From positions 283,730,524 through 283,794,523 of the forward strand of contig NC_080540.1 in the NCBI RefSeq assembly GCF_028640845.1: a stretch of 64,000 bases of DNA, written 5' to 3'. Origin of the DNA: Ahaetulla prasina (Eukaryota; Chordata; Lepidosauria; Squamata; Colubridae). The position numbers and the translations under genes were made by a program. Shown here in pieces: positions 32,148 to 43,568 of the stretch. Below the pieces are notes generated by a model. That model was given only the letters and a program-made list of their open reading frames with translations, was not told where the DNA came from and did no database searches. Within the stretch, counting starts at the first letter, position 1. Every line of letters begins with the position of its first letter.

Positions 32148-32880
32148 TAGCTGTGGTGATGCAGTGGTTAGAATGCAATATTGCAGGCTAATTCTGCCGA
32201 CTGCCAGGAGTTCGATTCTCATCGGCTCAAGATCGACTCAGCCTTCCATCCTGTTGTGACCCCGGCCCAAGTAGGTAGTAGGAAACTCAGTCAGTGAAAA
32301 AACAAACTTTATTCGAACAGCTGAGAATTACTTGATTCTCAGCGTAGTTCAACTAAATTAAATCAAATTCCTCCCAACACAAATTCCTCAGTCCTATCGC
32401 AAACCTTGGTCCAATTAGGCAAACTGCCAAAGGCCTTTCTTGGCAAATGTTCTGAAGACACTGATACAAAAATAAATGCAAGAAGATGAAGCTACCAATG
32501 TTATTTTCCGGCAAAGCCCAAACCCCATGGCTGGTCTGTTTTAAGCCTTATGGGAGGGGCCAATCATCTCTTGGCCCTATTCCCGAGTTGTCCTCTCTGC
32601 TTGAGCTGCTCTTGCCTTCTCATGCGTGCATTAGGAATAGGCTCCTCCTGTTCCTCTGCCTCACTACTATCAGTCTCTGGAGGCTCTGGAGTCTTCACCT
32701 CACTTCCCGCTGGCCCTGGCCCCACCTCAGCCTCATCGCTGTCCAACTCTGTTGCCAGCTCCACAGGCTGCTGGCGGACCACAACACATCCTTCTGAGGT
32801 CAGTAAAATGAGGAATCAGATTACTGGGGGCACTCTGCTGATGTTATAAACCACTTAGAGAGGGGTATAAACCCTCTGTA
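32148..32880 (+). mobile_element. MIR-like tRNA-derived CORE-SINE split by a solo LTR
   Basis: The head (tggtgatgcagtggttagaa) and B-box-like ggagttcgattctc are followed by 'gactcagccttccatcc'. After the LTR the SINE resumes 'ttctgaggtcagtaaaatg' and ends 'taaaccacttagagaggg'. Similar SINEs are at 33052, 44757, 46432, 58650, 60866 and 63823. Confidence 0.8.
32252..32786 (-). mobile_element. solo LTR, minus orientation, nested in SINE
   Basis: Boundaries are tgttgtgaccc ... ggaccacaaca, with a perfect 5-bp duplication, catcc (32247-32251, 32787-32791). AATAAA lies on the minus strand near 32310. It is a close relative of the LTR at 27683-28310 but lacks some internal blocks. The frames across it are not genes. 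Confidence 0.9.
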
Positions 32881-32904
32881 ATCCAGGATTCCCTGGGCTC
32901 AGTG

Positions 32905-33048
32905 GTTCAGTCCCTAGTCACTTCACAACTGGACTACTGTAATGTGTAGGGCTACTTTTGAAGAGCATTCGGAAGCTACAGCTGGTGCAGAGTAGCACAG
33001 GTAATTTTGGGGGCCGTAAGAATGGTCCCTGTAACACTACTACTCCAT
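32905..33048 (+). mobile_element. L2 LINE ORF2 fragment
   Basis: Segments 'actggactactgtaatg' and 'gctacagctggtgcagagt' match the L2 coding region around 13825-13910 (LDYCN...LQLVQNAA). It is short and out of frame. Confidence 0.65.
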
Positions 33049-33051
33049 GAG

Positions 33052-33512
33052 CCATGGTGGTGCAGTGGTTAGAATGCAGTACTGTAGGCTAACTCGCTGC
33101 TTACTCCAAGAGTTCGATTCTGAGTGGCTCAAGGCTGATTCAGCTTTCCATCCTTCCGAGGTTGGTTAAATGAGAACCCAGATTGTTGGGGGCAATAAGC
33201 TGATTTTGTAAACCTCTTAGAGAGGGCTGTAAAGCTCTATGAAGCCGTATATAAGTGTTCTGACCTAGGCTTCCCCAGCAGCCTGAAGCCCAGTCCTCGT
33301 CCCAATAAACCCCTTTTATTTAATATACAGTGAATTCCTCTCCAGCAAAGTTTTTCCTCTCCCACAGTCTTTCAAGATAGTTCACAATTACTGACCTTTA
33401 TCAGGCTTGGAGAGTGGCCAGGCTGATATCTTTCAGATGCTGCAATACTTGGCAATAAGACCAAGTGCTATTGCTATGAAGGGGTATATAAGTCTAAGTG
33501 CTATTGCTATTG
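33052..33512 (+). mobile_element. MIR-like SINE interrupted by an LTR fragment
   Basis: 33052-33256 carries head, B box (gagttcgattctg) and core. At about 33257 'tgttctgacctaggcttccc' begins sequence matching the LTR at 52145, including 'gtgaattcctctccagcaaag'. The SINE tail (tatataagtctaagtgctat) returns at about 33486. The LTR part is truncated and I could not find clean duplications. Confidence 0.65.
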
Positions 33513-33526
33513 CTAACCTGCTAGAC

Positions 33527-34044
33527 CCATGATGGCGAACTTATGGCATACGTGCCACACACCAGCTGTCGCCCCAGCCCTGCTCTACCACGCATGCGCA
33601 TGTGACTCCCACCGGCCAGATGGTCTCTGCCATGCATGCGCAGGGGGCGGGGCACATGTGGGTTATGTGCGCATGCATGCGGTGGTGCAGGGCACTTGCA
33701 TTGCATTTGGGAGTTCATGTGCCTTTGCCCCCCTTCGCCCTGTTTTGGGCCTGGAAAGTCTTCTGCACCAACCTGAAAGCCAAAATGGGGTACCAGCGCG
33801 CATTGCGAGGCGCCCCCTCCATGCCCTGTTTTGGGCCTGGAAAGCCTCCTGCACCAGCCTGGAAGCCAAAACAGGGCCCGGGGGGTCGAAGTGCATGCAC
33901 GGGGAGGGCTGGGGCACATGCACAGGGCTGGGGCCCATGCACATGTATGGGGAGGCACTCACATTGCATTTTGGGGGTTCGGCACACACGCATGCATTCG
34001 TGTGCGCTTTGGGCACTCGGCACCAAAAAGATTAACCATCACCG
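33527..34044 (+). mobile_element. hAT MITE, GC-rich
   Basis: Ends ccatgatggcgaactta and gattaaccatcaccg are flanked by a perfect 8-bp duplication, tgctagac (33519-33526, 34045-34052). The interior is GC-rich, with recurring 'gcatgcgca' and 'gttttgggcctggaaag' segments. It matches 41695-42211 in reverse. The many overlapping Cys/His/Pro-rich frames on both strands are artefacts. Confidence 0.88.
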
Positions 34045-34052
34045 TGCTAGAC

Positions 34053-34864
34053 TGAGACATTTGATTTTCCTTAACCATCTCACTGTTTTGATGGTAGACC
34101 TGAATAAGAATGTTCGCTCTGTTGACAACGAAGGAGAGCTAGAATGATTCTATAATCACAGTAATCATTCTCCACTCACCATGCTATGTCAGTTATAATT
34201 CCAGATATGCTGTCCACTGGAGAAAAGGGGCTTTTGACAGATGGATCTTTCTAGGGACAAAGATAGTCCAGTGGTCACTAAAGCTGGACCAAAAATTGGT
34301 TGATGTCCTTATATGCTCTGTTCTTCAAAAGATAAAAATCAAAGGCTATTACAAAAGATGGAGACATAATGGCTTACACTAAATCATAATCTCTATCCTG
34401 TCAAGGAAGGACTATGCAATTATAACACCTAGACTGATAAAATAAAAGTAGAGGATGCCAACAGGAACTTCCTAGGAAAACATGTCATTAAAAAAAGAGA
34501 GGGAGATTAATGGATTCTCGTCAAGAGCTGCTGCAACTATGCAAACAATGTAAGACACCTTTGAAGCAAAATAAATTTGATTATGACAGATATAAGTGGA
34601 ATGAGTCAGATGCAGCAGTCAATGAGAAACACGGCCATAAATCTGGGGACTTAATTGGATTCAATTCTGAAATAAACAATTTTAGAATGCAGAGCCTGGG
34701 TGAATTACAGAGGTATCATTTTTTCCTGACATTTTTGACACTCCTCTGATAAAATCTACATGGTTACCCATTTTCCTCTATAATTGCCAGAGACTGCTTC
34801 AAAATTGGCAAAGATTTGATTTGGATTTTTAAACCATGGAGGGCTCTATATAAGAATGTAATTT
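34053..34864. other. unique sequence, no gene seen
   Basis: A 79-codon frame at 34510-34749 (MDSRQELLQLCKQCKTPLKQ...) has no recognised domain and no splice context that I can support. Confidence 0.35.
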
Positions 34865-34940
34865 TATTTATTTATTTATTTATTATTTAAATTTCTATAC
34901 CGCCCTTCTCCCGAAGGACTCAGGGCGGTTCACAGCCAGA
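34865..34940 (-). mobile_element. L2 LINE 3' tail
   Basis: (ATTT)n followed by 'ctataccgcccttctcccga' and 'aggactcagggcggttcac', the complement of the L2 3' stem at 17980-18010. Only the tail was inserted. Confidence 0.8.
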
Positions 34941-34984
34941 TAAAAAATACACAATAATATTACAATATAAATACAATTTCTCCA

Positions 34985-35034
<50 letters not shown>

Positions 35035-35047
35035 CTATATGTATATG
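34985..35047. repeat. (TATATG)n hexanucleotide array
   Basis: About ten TATATG units, directly beside a hAT MITE whose target duplication (gtatatgc) is derived from this repeat. Confidence 0.85.
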
Positions 35048-35048
35048 C

Positions 35049-35324
35049 CAGTGGTGAAATCCAATTTTTTTTTACCACCAGTTCTGTGGCGCGGCTTGGT
35101 GGGTGTGGTGTGACTTGATGGCCGTGGCTTGGTGGGTGTGGCATGGTAAGGATACTGCAAAATATCCATCCCCACCCCACTCCAGGGAAAGGATACTGCA
35201 AAATCCTCATTCACTCCCCACTTTGGGGCCAGCCAGAGGTGGTATTTGCCGGTTCTCTGAACTGCTCAAAATTTCTGCTACTGGTTCTCCAGAACCTGTT
35301 AGAACCTGCTGGATTTCACCCTTG
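35049..35324 (+). mobile_element. hAT MITE (CAGTGGTG family)
   Basis: Ends cagtggtgaaatccaattt and gctggatttcacccttg are flanked by a perfect 8-bp duplication, gtatatgc (35041-35048, 35325-35332). The interior matches the 827-1120 family ('gtggcttggtgggtgtgg', 'ccggttctctgaactgctc'). Confidence 0.9.
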
Positions 35325-35377
35325 GTATATGCATATCTATACCTATGCCTATGTCTATATGTATATGTATACATATT

Positions 35378-36215
35378 TGTTTTCTGAGGTTTTCACGGGT
35401 GTTTGTATGTAGGTCTTTGGTTGTTCGGGTTTTCTCCCGTGTAAAATTGGAAGTGTCATGGCGATGTTTTGACGAAATTCCATTTGTCATCTTCAGGCTA
35501 GGTGTTTACAGCTTCGTGCTTCTAGGAGAAATGTGTGATCGCAGCTGTTTCTTCCTTTTAACTGCTAGTGGGGGTTTGAACTGATTGGGTGGGACCTTGG
35601 CTGTGCTCTGACTGGATGGGGGTGTGTCCTGTTTGGGTGGGGGCTTGGTTGTGCTCAGATCAGTCTGAGTTGCAGGGGGATTTGAGCTGGTGAGCTGCAT
35701 TGCTGTTGTTTGGCTTCGTGTTCGTGGTCATGCTACATCTTCATAGTGGGTGTCAGTCTGCTGCATGTATGGATTGGAGGGGTTAGAAATGGCTAATGTT
35801 GCAACTGCAGTCTGGCTTCTGGTCCTTGGTTGTGCTTCATCATCAGTGTGGGTTTGGGTCTGCTTTCTGGGTGGATGTGTGGTGGTGACATCCTGTGTGG
35901 ACCTCGTGAGTGTGGGTCTGGTGTCATTCCTCGTGTTAGGGACTCGTTTGTCAATAAGGGCGGGTTTGCAGCACCAAAAAAACCCCATCCAATCAGAGCA
36001 CAGCCAAGCTCCCACCCAATCAGTTCAAACCCCCACTAGCAGTTAAAAGGAAGAAACAGCTGCGATCACACATTTCTCCTAGAAGCACGAAGCTGTAAAC
36101 ACCTAGCCTGAAGATGACGAATAGGATTTCATTGAAATGTCACCAAGACACTTCCAATTTTACACGGGAGAAAACCCAAACAACCAAAGACCTATGTATA
36201 CATATATGTATACAT
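35378..36215. mobile_element. Penelope-like terminal repeat, head-to-head inverted dimer
   Basis: 35378-35970 is the minus-strand terminal repeat plus part of the Thr/Pro/Gln-rich tail. From about 35973 it inverts into a plus-strand arm ending near 36215. Both arms share private features (gtgtttacagcttcgtgctt on the left, its complement on the right), which indicates that they derive from the same element. The hammerhead motifs are degraded (plus arm: CTGAAGA ... TTGAAATGTC). Confidence 0.8.
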
Positions 36216-36691
36216 GGAGTATACACACACACACCATAATCCACAGTGGTGCTTATTTAAGTTGCCAATTTGTTTATAGGCATAAATAATATTATAGCAA
36301 TTTGTAGGGTGGCTAAATTATTTTATTCAATTTAAATTAATTTGTTCAAATTTTTATAAAGAAAGATTATAGCCAAATCAGCTTAGATGTAGTTTCCAAC
36401 ATGTACAATCAGTATCTTCTCTACATTGGAACAGCGGCAAGAAGAAAACACTGGTTTTTGTATGAGAATCTTTTAGCTTTTATAAAGGGACATCCACATC
36501 TGATCCCTCTTTTATTCTAAGCATTTAATCTTATACACAAAAGGCCCTTCAGAGAATCTCTTTGGTGGTTTTGTGTATCTGTTTCTGCCTTTGATTCAGT
36601 GGATAGTCATGGTTGGGACATCTCAACTTAACCATATATTTTTAACAACATACTAGGAATACAAATACAACCCCACAGAGCACTAACACTA
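36216..36691. other. unique sequence, no gene seen
   Basis: AT-rich, with a short (CA)n at 36222-36232. No recognised element. Confidence 0.35.
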
Positions 36692-38600
36692 ATAGGATAG
36701 AATAGAATAACAGAGTTGGAAGGGACCTTGGAGGTCTTCTAGTCCAACCCGTTGCTTAGGCAGGAAACACTATACCATTTCAGATAAATGGTTGTCCAAT
36801 CTCTTCTTAAAAACCTCCAGTGTTGGATCACCCACAACTTCTGGAGGCAAGTCGTTTCACTGATTAATTGTTCTAACTATCAGGAAATGTTTTCCTTAGT
36901 TCTAAGTTGCTTCTCTCCTTGATTAGTTTCCATCCGTTGCTTCTTGTCCTGCCCTCAGGTGCTTCGAAGAATAGCTTGGCTCCCTCTTCTTTGTGGCAGC
37001 CCCTGAGATATTGGAACACTGCTATCATGTCTCCCAGGGGCGAAAGGTAAAATTTGTTACTACCAGTTCTGTGGGCGTGGCTTGGTGGAGAGGTAATGTG
37101 ACTGGGTGGGCATGGCCAACTTTTTTTTTTAACTTTTAAAAGCATTGTTTCTACGACCTCTTCAGCCGAAGAGGTTGTAAAAAAATGCTTTTAAAAGGCT
37201 CTGATGATTAGGCAACTCAGCTGGGATCGCCAGAGGAGCCTTTTAAAAGCTTTTAAAGGGTTCTGATAATCCCAGCTGAGTTGCCTGATCGCCAGAATCT
37301 TTTAAAAGTATTTTTTTTACAACCTCTTCGGCGCACGGCTCCGCTGGGATCATCAGAACCTTTTAAAAGCATTTTTTCTACAACATCTTCAGCTGAAGAG
37401 GTTGTAAAAAAGTGCTTTTAAAAGGCTCTGATGATCAGGCAACTCAGCTGGGATCGCCAGAGGAGCCTTTTAAAAGCTTTTAAAGGGTTCTGATGATCCC
37501 AGCTGAGTTGCCTGATCGCCAGAATCTTTTAAAAGTATTTTTTTTACAACCTCTTCGGCTGAAGAAAAATGCTTTTAAAAGGCTCTGATGATCACGCGGC
37601 TCCGCTGGGATCATCAGAACCATTTAAAATCTTTTTTTCTACAACATCTTCAGCTGAAGAGGTTGTAAAAAAGTGCTTTTAAAAGGCTCTGATGATCAGG
37701 CAACTCAGCTGGGATCGCCAGAGGAGCCTTTTAAAAGCTTTTAAAGGGTTCTGATGATCCCAGCTGAGTTGCCTGATCGCCAGAATCTTTTAAAAGTATT
37801 TTTTTTACAACCTCTTCGGCGCATGGCTCAGCTGGGATCATCAGAACCTTTTAAAAGCATTTTTTCTACAACCTCTTCAGCCGAAGAGGTTGTAAAAAAA
37901 TGCTTTTAAAAGGCTCTGATGATCAGGCAACTCAGCTGGGATCGCCAGAGGAGCCTTTTAAAAGCTTTTAAAGGGTTCTGATGATCCCAGTTGAGTTGCC
38001 TGATCGCCAGAATCTTTTAAAAGTATTTTTTTACAACCTCTTTGGCTGAAGATGTTGTAGAAAAAATGCTTTTAAAAGGTTCTGATGATCCCAGCTGAGC
38101 TGTGCGATCTTCAGAGGCTTTTTTTTTTACTTTTAAAAGCATTTTTTTTGGCTGAAGAAAAAATGCTTTTAAAAGTAAGAAAACAACAACCCACCCTCTG
38201 ATGATCGCGCGGCTCAGCTGGGCATAGGTGGGGGGGGCAGGGATTTTTGCTACTGGTTCTCCGAACCACCCGCCACCATCGCTACTGGATCAGCTGATCC
38301 GGTCCAAACCAGGAGCATTTCACCCCTGATGTCTTCCCTGGTCCTCCTTTTCATTAAACTAGACATACCCAATTCTTGCAACCGTTCTTCATATGTTTTA
38401 GCCTCCAGTCATTTAATCATCTTTGTTGCTCTTCTCTGCACTCTTTCTAGAGTCTCAACATCTTTTTTACATCCTGGCGACCAAAACTGGATGCAGTAAT
38501 TCCAAGTGTGGCCTTAGCAAGGCATTATAAAGTGGTATTTACACTTCACATGATCTTGATTTTATCCCTCCAACAGAAGCATAAAGCAAGGCTTTTTATT
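36692..38600 (-). mobile_element. CR1 LINE 3' end, split by a ladder MITE
   Basis: The left part (36692-37034) is the CR1 3' end on the minus strand: 'agagttggaagggaccttgg', 'ggcaggaaacactatacc', 'cttcttaaaaacctccag', with the short ATAGA tail at the left edge. The right part (38337-38600) continues upstream: 'tcttctctgcactctttc', 'gaccaaaactggatgcag'. The coding remains correspond to the ORF2 C-terminus. The MITE at 37035 separates the halves. Confidence 0.85.
37035..38328 (+). mobile_element. hAT MITE, expanded 'ladder' copy with internal tandem units
   Basis: Ends caggggcgaaaggtaaaat and ggagcatttcacccctg are flanked by atgtctcc (37027-37034) and atgtcttc (38329-38336). The interior repeats a 227-261-bp unit four times, starting at 37197, 37424, 37685 and 37912 (each begins ggctctgatgat). 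Every unit contains 'caactcagctgggatc' and its inverted partner and a palindrome near 'cttcggc' or 'cttcagc'. The copy is twice the length of its relatives because of this array. It is non-coding. Confidence 0.9.
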
Positions 38601-38630
38601 GATCCCTATTTTTAATATATCGGTACAATG

Positions 38631-39599
38631 CAGTGGTGGGTTTCAAATTTTTTTACTACCAGTTCTGTGGGCATGGCTTAGTGGGCATGGCATGGTTTGA
38701 TGGGCATGGCTTGTTGGGTGTGGCATGGGATGGATACTGTGAAATCTCCATTCCCTCCCCATTCCAGGGGAAGGTTACTGCAAAATCCCCATTTCCTCCC
38801 AATCAGCTGGGACTCTGGAGGCAGAAAATAGATGGGGATGGGGCCAAGGGTGAAATGCTTCCGGTTTGGACCGGATCACCTGATCCGGTAGCGATAGCGG
38901 TGGGTGGTTCAGAGAACCGGTAGCAAAAATTCCTGCCCACCCCCGACCCAGCTGATCCGCGTGATCAACAGAGGTTTTTTTTAACTTCTTCGGCCGAAAA
39001 ACTTCTTTTAAATTTTTTTTTTAAAAAGCCTCTGATGATTGCACGGCTCAGCTGGGATCTCAGAACCCTTTAAAAGCATTTTTTCTACAATCTTTTCAGC
39101 TGAAAAGGTTATTAAAAAAAGCTTTTAAAAGGCTCCTCTGGCGATCCCAGCTGAGTTGCCTGATCGCCAGAACCTTTTAGAAGCATTTTTTTACAAGCTC
39201 TTCGGCTGAAGAGGTTGTAAAAAAAATTCTTTTAAAAGGTTCTGGCGATCAGGCAACTCAGCTGGGATCATCAGAACCCTTTAAAAGCATTTTTTCCTCT
39301 GGCGATCCCAGCTGAGTTGCCTGATCATCACAGGCTTTTAAAAGCATTTTTCTTACAATTTCTTCGGCCACAGAGGTTGTAAAAAAAATGTTTTTAAAAG
39401 TTAAAAAAAAAGTTGGCCACGCCCACCCAGTCACAATATCCCTCCCCAAGCAATGCCCACAGAACCGGTAGTAACAAATTTTACATTTCACCTCTGGACG
39501 GGGCCAGTCAGAGGTGGTATTTACCGGTTCTCTGAACTACTCAAAATTTCCGCTACCGGTTCTCCAGAACTGATCAGAATCTGCTGAAACCCACCTCTG
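38631..39599 (+). mobile_element. hAT MITE (CAGTGGTGGG family) carrying a nested ladder MITE
   Basis: Ends cagtggtgggtttcaaattt and tgaaacccacctctg are flanked by a perfect 8-bp duplication, gtacaatg (38623-38630, 39600-39607). A second hAT element occupies 38845-39496. Confidence 0.92.
38845..39496 (+). mobile_element. hAT MITE, ladder family, nested in another hAT MITE
   Basis: Ends caagggtgaaatgcttcc and tacatttcacctctg are flanked by gatggggc (38837-38844) and gacggggc (39497-39504). The interior has the family's inverted blocks and a 'cttcggctgaag' hairpin. It inserted after its host. Confidence 0.88.
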
Positions 39600-39607
39600 G
39601 TACAATG

Positions 39608-40206
39608 GAATGAAAATTTTTGTTTTCTATGCCAGTACACTAGCCCTTTGATTTTGTGATTTCAGTTCAGTAGTTTTCAGTGTAAAAGACAAAATTTATA
39701 TTTTGGTTAATAATAAATGTTGCCCCAGTAACAGAAAGAATGTGTGCTTAAATGTTACATGCATTACCGTACATTGTTATTGGTTAGATTTGTTATCACC
39801 ACCCCACTGCAAAAGACAAATTTAGATGCATTCTCCCTACATTACATGTTAATGTGTGTGTTTATATATTTTGTGTCACTTTACATATATTATGACCAGC
39901 TTATGCCTGTTTACTATTTCGTGGCTGTGTAGTTTATTACCCTTTCTCTCCATTAGTCCTTTAAATCAAGGTTTTATGGTAATCTGATGGATGCTGAAAA
40001 CAAATTGAAGGTGCCCATACAACTTGAGAGAAGAAAGAAACTTTCAAGAATAGATTTAGGTATAGAAGAAAGAGTGGGAAAGCAGAAGTCTATCATTCCT
40101 TTTTTACTTACTCTTTTCATGTATCCAAATTATGCTTATATTTTTACCTGTTATCTTATATATGATAGACAAATAAATAAATAAATAAAAAATTTCGATA
40201 GCGTAC
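39608..40206. other. unique AT-rich sequence
   Basis: No gene recognised. A short (AAAT)n lies at 40170-40190. Small open frames here lack any recognised domain. Confidence 0.35.
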
Positions 40207-40214
40207 AAAAAAGG

Positions 40215-40527
40215 CAGTGGTGGAATTCAATTTTTTTTACTACCAGTTCTGTGGGCATGGCTCGGTGGGCATCCCCAAATCCCCATTCCGTCCCCACTCC
40301 TGAGGGAAGGATATTGCAAAATCTCCATTCCCTCCCCACTCCTGTGGGAAGGATACTACAAAATCTCCCCTCCCCTCCCCACTCCTGCGGGAAGAATATC
40401 GCAAAATCTCCATTCCCATCCCACTCTGGGGCCAGCCAGAGGTGGTATTTGCCGGTTCTCTGAACTACTCAAAATTTCCGCTACCGGTTCTCCAGAACCT
40501 GTCAGAACCTGCTGAATTTCATCCCTG
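40215..40527 (+). mobile_element. hAT MITE (CAGTGGTG family)
   Basis: Ends cagtggtggaattcaattt and gctgaatttcatccctg have flanks aaaaaagg (40207-40214) and aaaaaaag (40528-40535). The internal block 'gggaaggatactacaaaatc' is present in three tandem copies, more than in sister elements. Confidence 0.82.
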
Positions 40528-40535
40528 AAAAAAAG

Positions 40536-41209
40536 GTAGTTTTCTCACTAAGATGTCTCCTAAATTTGGGGACAAACTACTATTCTGACAGAAATGCATG
40601 AAAATTGTAAATTATTTTGACAGCTACTGTGCAAAACAGTATTTTAGAAATTATTACCTGGTCTTCAACCATTTAGAAAGGGGTTGGCTTTGAAATTGAT
40701 TTTTATAGTTCACCATTAACCAGCTAGTATAGCCCAACTGGGAGTAACAGATAGGTCCATCCAGGGACATAAAAAGAGCTGAAAAGCTATTTTTCTTAGA
40801 TTTAAAATCCTACATTAAATTAGAAACTTTAACTTATCCAAGATGTTCCTGCTGAAGTTCCTGGTGTATTACCTCAGGAATTTTGTAGTTACTTAGTTGT
40901 AATTAGTCTTGCTTTAATTATTGGTTTATATCTTATGTAAAATACTTACTTTACATTTTGCTTTACATTGTTCCTTAAATATAAACATGAATGCTGATTT
41001 AGGTCAGTGGTTTCTGCAAGAACGGGAAATTTGTAAACTGTCCCTGTGATCAGAATGGTTGTCCTCAGGGAAACACAAAAAAAGATGCAGTCAGTATGTA
41101 TAACCAAGCCTCCTCTTGTCCATGGAAAAATCTGTCTCCACGGAACTGATCCCTGGTAGCCAAAAGCCCACTGCATTAAAATGTTTTCCAGATTGGAGAC
41201 ATACAATGG
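40536..41209. other. unique sequence, no gene seen
   Basis: AT-rich single-copy sequence with no recognised element. Confidence 0.35.
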
Positions 41210-41217
41210 GGTAGTGG

Positions 41218-41531
41218 CAGAGGTGGGTTTCAGCAGGTTCTGTCCAGTTCTGGAGAACCGGTAGCGGAAATTTTGAGTAGTTCGGTGAACTGGTAAATAC
41301 CACCTCTGACTGGCCCCACCCCTATCTATTCTTTGCCTCCCGAGTCCCAGCTGATTGGGAGGCGATGGGGATTTTGCAGTAACCTTCCCCTGGAGTGGGG
41401 AAGGAATGGAGATTTTGCAGTATCTTTCCCCTGCCATGCCCACCAAGCTACGCCCACCAAGCCGTGCCATGCCACACCCACCAAGCCACACCCACAGAAC
41501 CGGTAGTAAAAAAATTTGAAACCCACCACTG
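41218..41531 (-). mobile_element. hAT MITE (CAGTGGTGGG family)
   Basis: Ends cagaggtgggtttcagcagg and tgaaacccaccactg are flanked by a perfect 8-bp duplication, ggtagtgg (41210-41217, 41532-41539). It has the same orientation as 7435-7739. Confidence 0.92.
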
Positions 41532-41694
41532 GGTAGTGGTTACAGTGCTGGAACAGGTGCAGGAAAGGCCAAGTTTAAATCAGGTTCATAACCATGGAAG
41601 CATTTTGATGGCTCTGAGCCAGCTCAGCTCAGCTCAGCCTATTTCACAAAGATATTGCAAAAAAAAAAAAAAAGATTGAGGAGGAAGTCCTAAA

Positions 41695-42211
41695 CCAGTG
41701 ATGGTCAACCTTTTTGGTGCCGAGTGCCCAAAGTGCGCACGAATGCATACATGGGTGCCGAATCCCCAAAATGCAATGCATGTGCCCCAGCCCTCCCTGT
41801 GCATGTGGTCCGCCCCCACATGCCCTGTTTTGGCTTCTAGGCTGGTGCAGGAGGCTTTCTAGGCCCAAAATGGGGGGTGGGGGGACCATGCAGTGCACCC
41901 CGGTGCCCCGTTTTGGCTTCCAGGTTGGTGCAGGAAGCTTTCCAGGCCCAAAACAGGACGCAGGGGGGCACATGCACATGAACCCCCAAATGCAATGCAA
42001 GCACCCTGTGTGCATGTGCCCCGCACCCCCGCGTGCATGCGCACATCCCCTGCATGTGCCCCGCCCCTGCACATGCACGGCAGAGACCAGCTGGCCGGTG
42101 GGAGTTGCGCGCGCATATACAGTAGAGCTGGGCTGGGGCGATGGCTGGCGTGCCCACATAGCGGGCTCTGCATGCCACTTGTGACATGTGTTGCATAGAT
42201 TCGCCGTCACG
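41695..42211 (-). mobile_element. hAT MITE, GC-rich
   Basis: Ends ccagtgatggtcaaccttt and gattcgccgtcacg are flanked by gtcctaaa (41687-41694) and gtcctaga (42212-42219). It is the same family as 33527-34044 in the opposite orientation, with shared blocks ('cccaaagtgcgcacgaatgc', 'tggtgcaggaggctttc'). The numerous overlapping frames on both strands are artefacts of GC content. Confidence 0.85.
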
Positions 42212-42219
42212 GTCCTAGA

Positions 42220-43568
42220 TTATACCCTCTTGCGGTCTTGGAAGAAAGGTAGAAGAGTTACTATTAATACATTAATAAAGGCTCCATCATTAATGATCAA
42301 TTAACAATTAACTGACACCGTGATTAATTCATTCTACGAGCAACAAGCTATGAATAAGTAATGAATGTCTGAGTGTATATTTTAATAAATCACTTGCATG
42401 GAATTCTCACAAGGAGGCAGTGAAGAATGAAGGCTGTGCTACCATAGAAGGTTTCCACCCCCCCCCCATCCTCCGAGAATGGATGATTGGTGGAACTAGC
42501 CCTTTAAAACTTTGCCTGGAAAGCTCAGAGATTTAGGAAGCGAGCCACAAGAAGACTCTTGAGATTCTGAAAAAAAGAGAGAGAAGAAGTTCATCAGAAA
42601 AAGGTCCCAGCAGTGTTGCTACAGAGAGAAACTGCCTCACGACCTACAACAATGAGATTTAATAAATCAATATTATAATATCGAGAGAGGTGGCTTTAAA
42701 TGCCAGGGTACTGTTTACCAATTTATGTTATCAAGAACAGTTGAGATCAGAAAACTGGGCTCAAATTTGTCAATCAATACCAGATCTGTACTCTATTAGC
42801 CCTGCCCGAATGAAGAACGCAGAGCCCGCCAGATTTATGATTATGACTCTATGACTGACTTGGAAATCATCAGCAGGCCTCATTCTTTGGGCGGGTATAA
42901 TAAATTCAAATCCAGTCAGGTTAATCCACCTTGTCTGTAAAACCTAAACTTCCTTTAGCTGACGACGGCTTTTGCTGACCTGAGGTTTCAGTCCATCTGT
43001 ATGGCAGTCTTAGTCCTTTTATCTTTTCTCGGCTAATTGTAAATGTATCTTTTCCAGTGAAGTAAATAAAAAGAGTTTTGCTTTGTTTACTCTCCTATCA
43101 ATCGTTTAGATCCAAAAAGAATTTGGTTCCCTGTCACTCGTGGCTACAAAATGAGTGATTGAATACAAGGCTCGCGTGATTTTATGAAATATGGATTTTC
43201 ATGAAATGCGTGGCTGTAGCTATAACCAATATATTGCTGTTTTCTACAGCATTAGTATTACTTTCAGTCCTTCTCAGCCTGGAAAAGCTTGGGTGTCACA
43301 AAAAGGATGCTAGAGAAGCAGATATCACTGCATGTTTTTCAGTCCTGAGCTTTATGCAAGAGGCCTTCAAAATTCAACATCTGAGACCTTTAATACTGGA
43401 GGAAATAACAGGAGAAAGAGAAGACAATTACATATTTTTTTAAAAAATGTGAGCACTCAGATTTTCAAAAGCATTCCCCAAATCTAGTAAATGAATGAAA
43501 TTTGCTCCCCCACCCCGCGTTAACATGGAGTCTCATTAAAAAGCCAACCCAGAATTCTAATCCCATAT
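42220..43568. other. unique sequence, no confirmed gene
   Basis: No transposon is recognised. An 80-codon frame at 43201-43443 (MKCVAVAITNILLFSTALVLLSV...) begins with a hydrophobic stretch like a signal or membrane segment, but I recognise no family and see no promoter or splice evidence. Confidence 0.35.

Noticed and set aside
33521..34147. Several overlapping open frames of 100-180 codons on both strands
   Set aside because: They lie in a GC-rich hAT MITE with exact target duplications; the copy at 41695 gives different proteins.
37035..38328. Regularly spaced repeats resembling a CRISPR array
   Set aside because: The units are 227-261 bp, internally inverted, and lie within a hAT element with target duplications; the genome is a vertebrate's.
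43201..43443. 80-codon frame with a hydrophobic N-terminal segment
   Set aside because: No recognised family, no supporting splice or promoter signals, and length within chance expectation.
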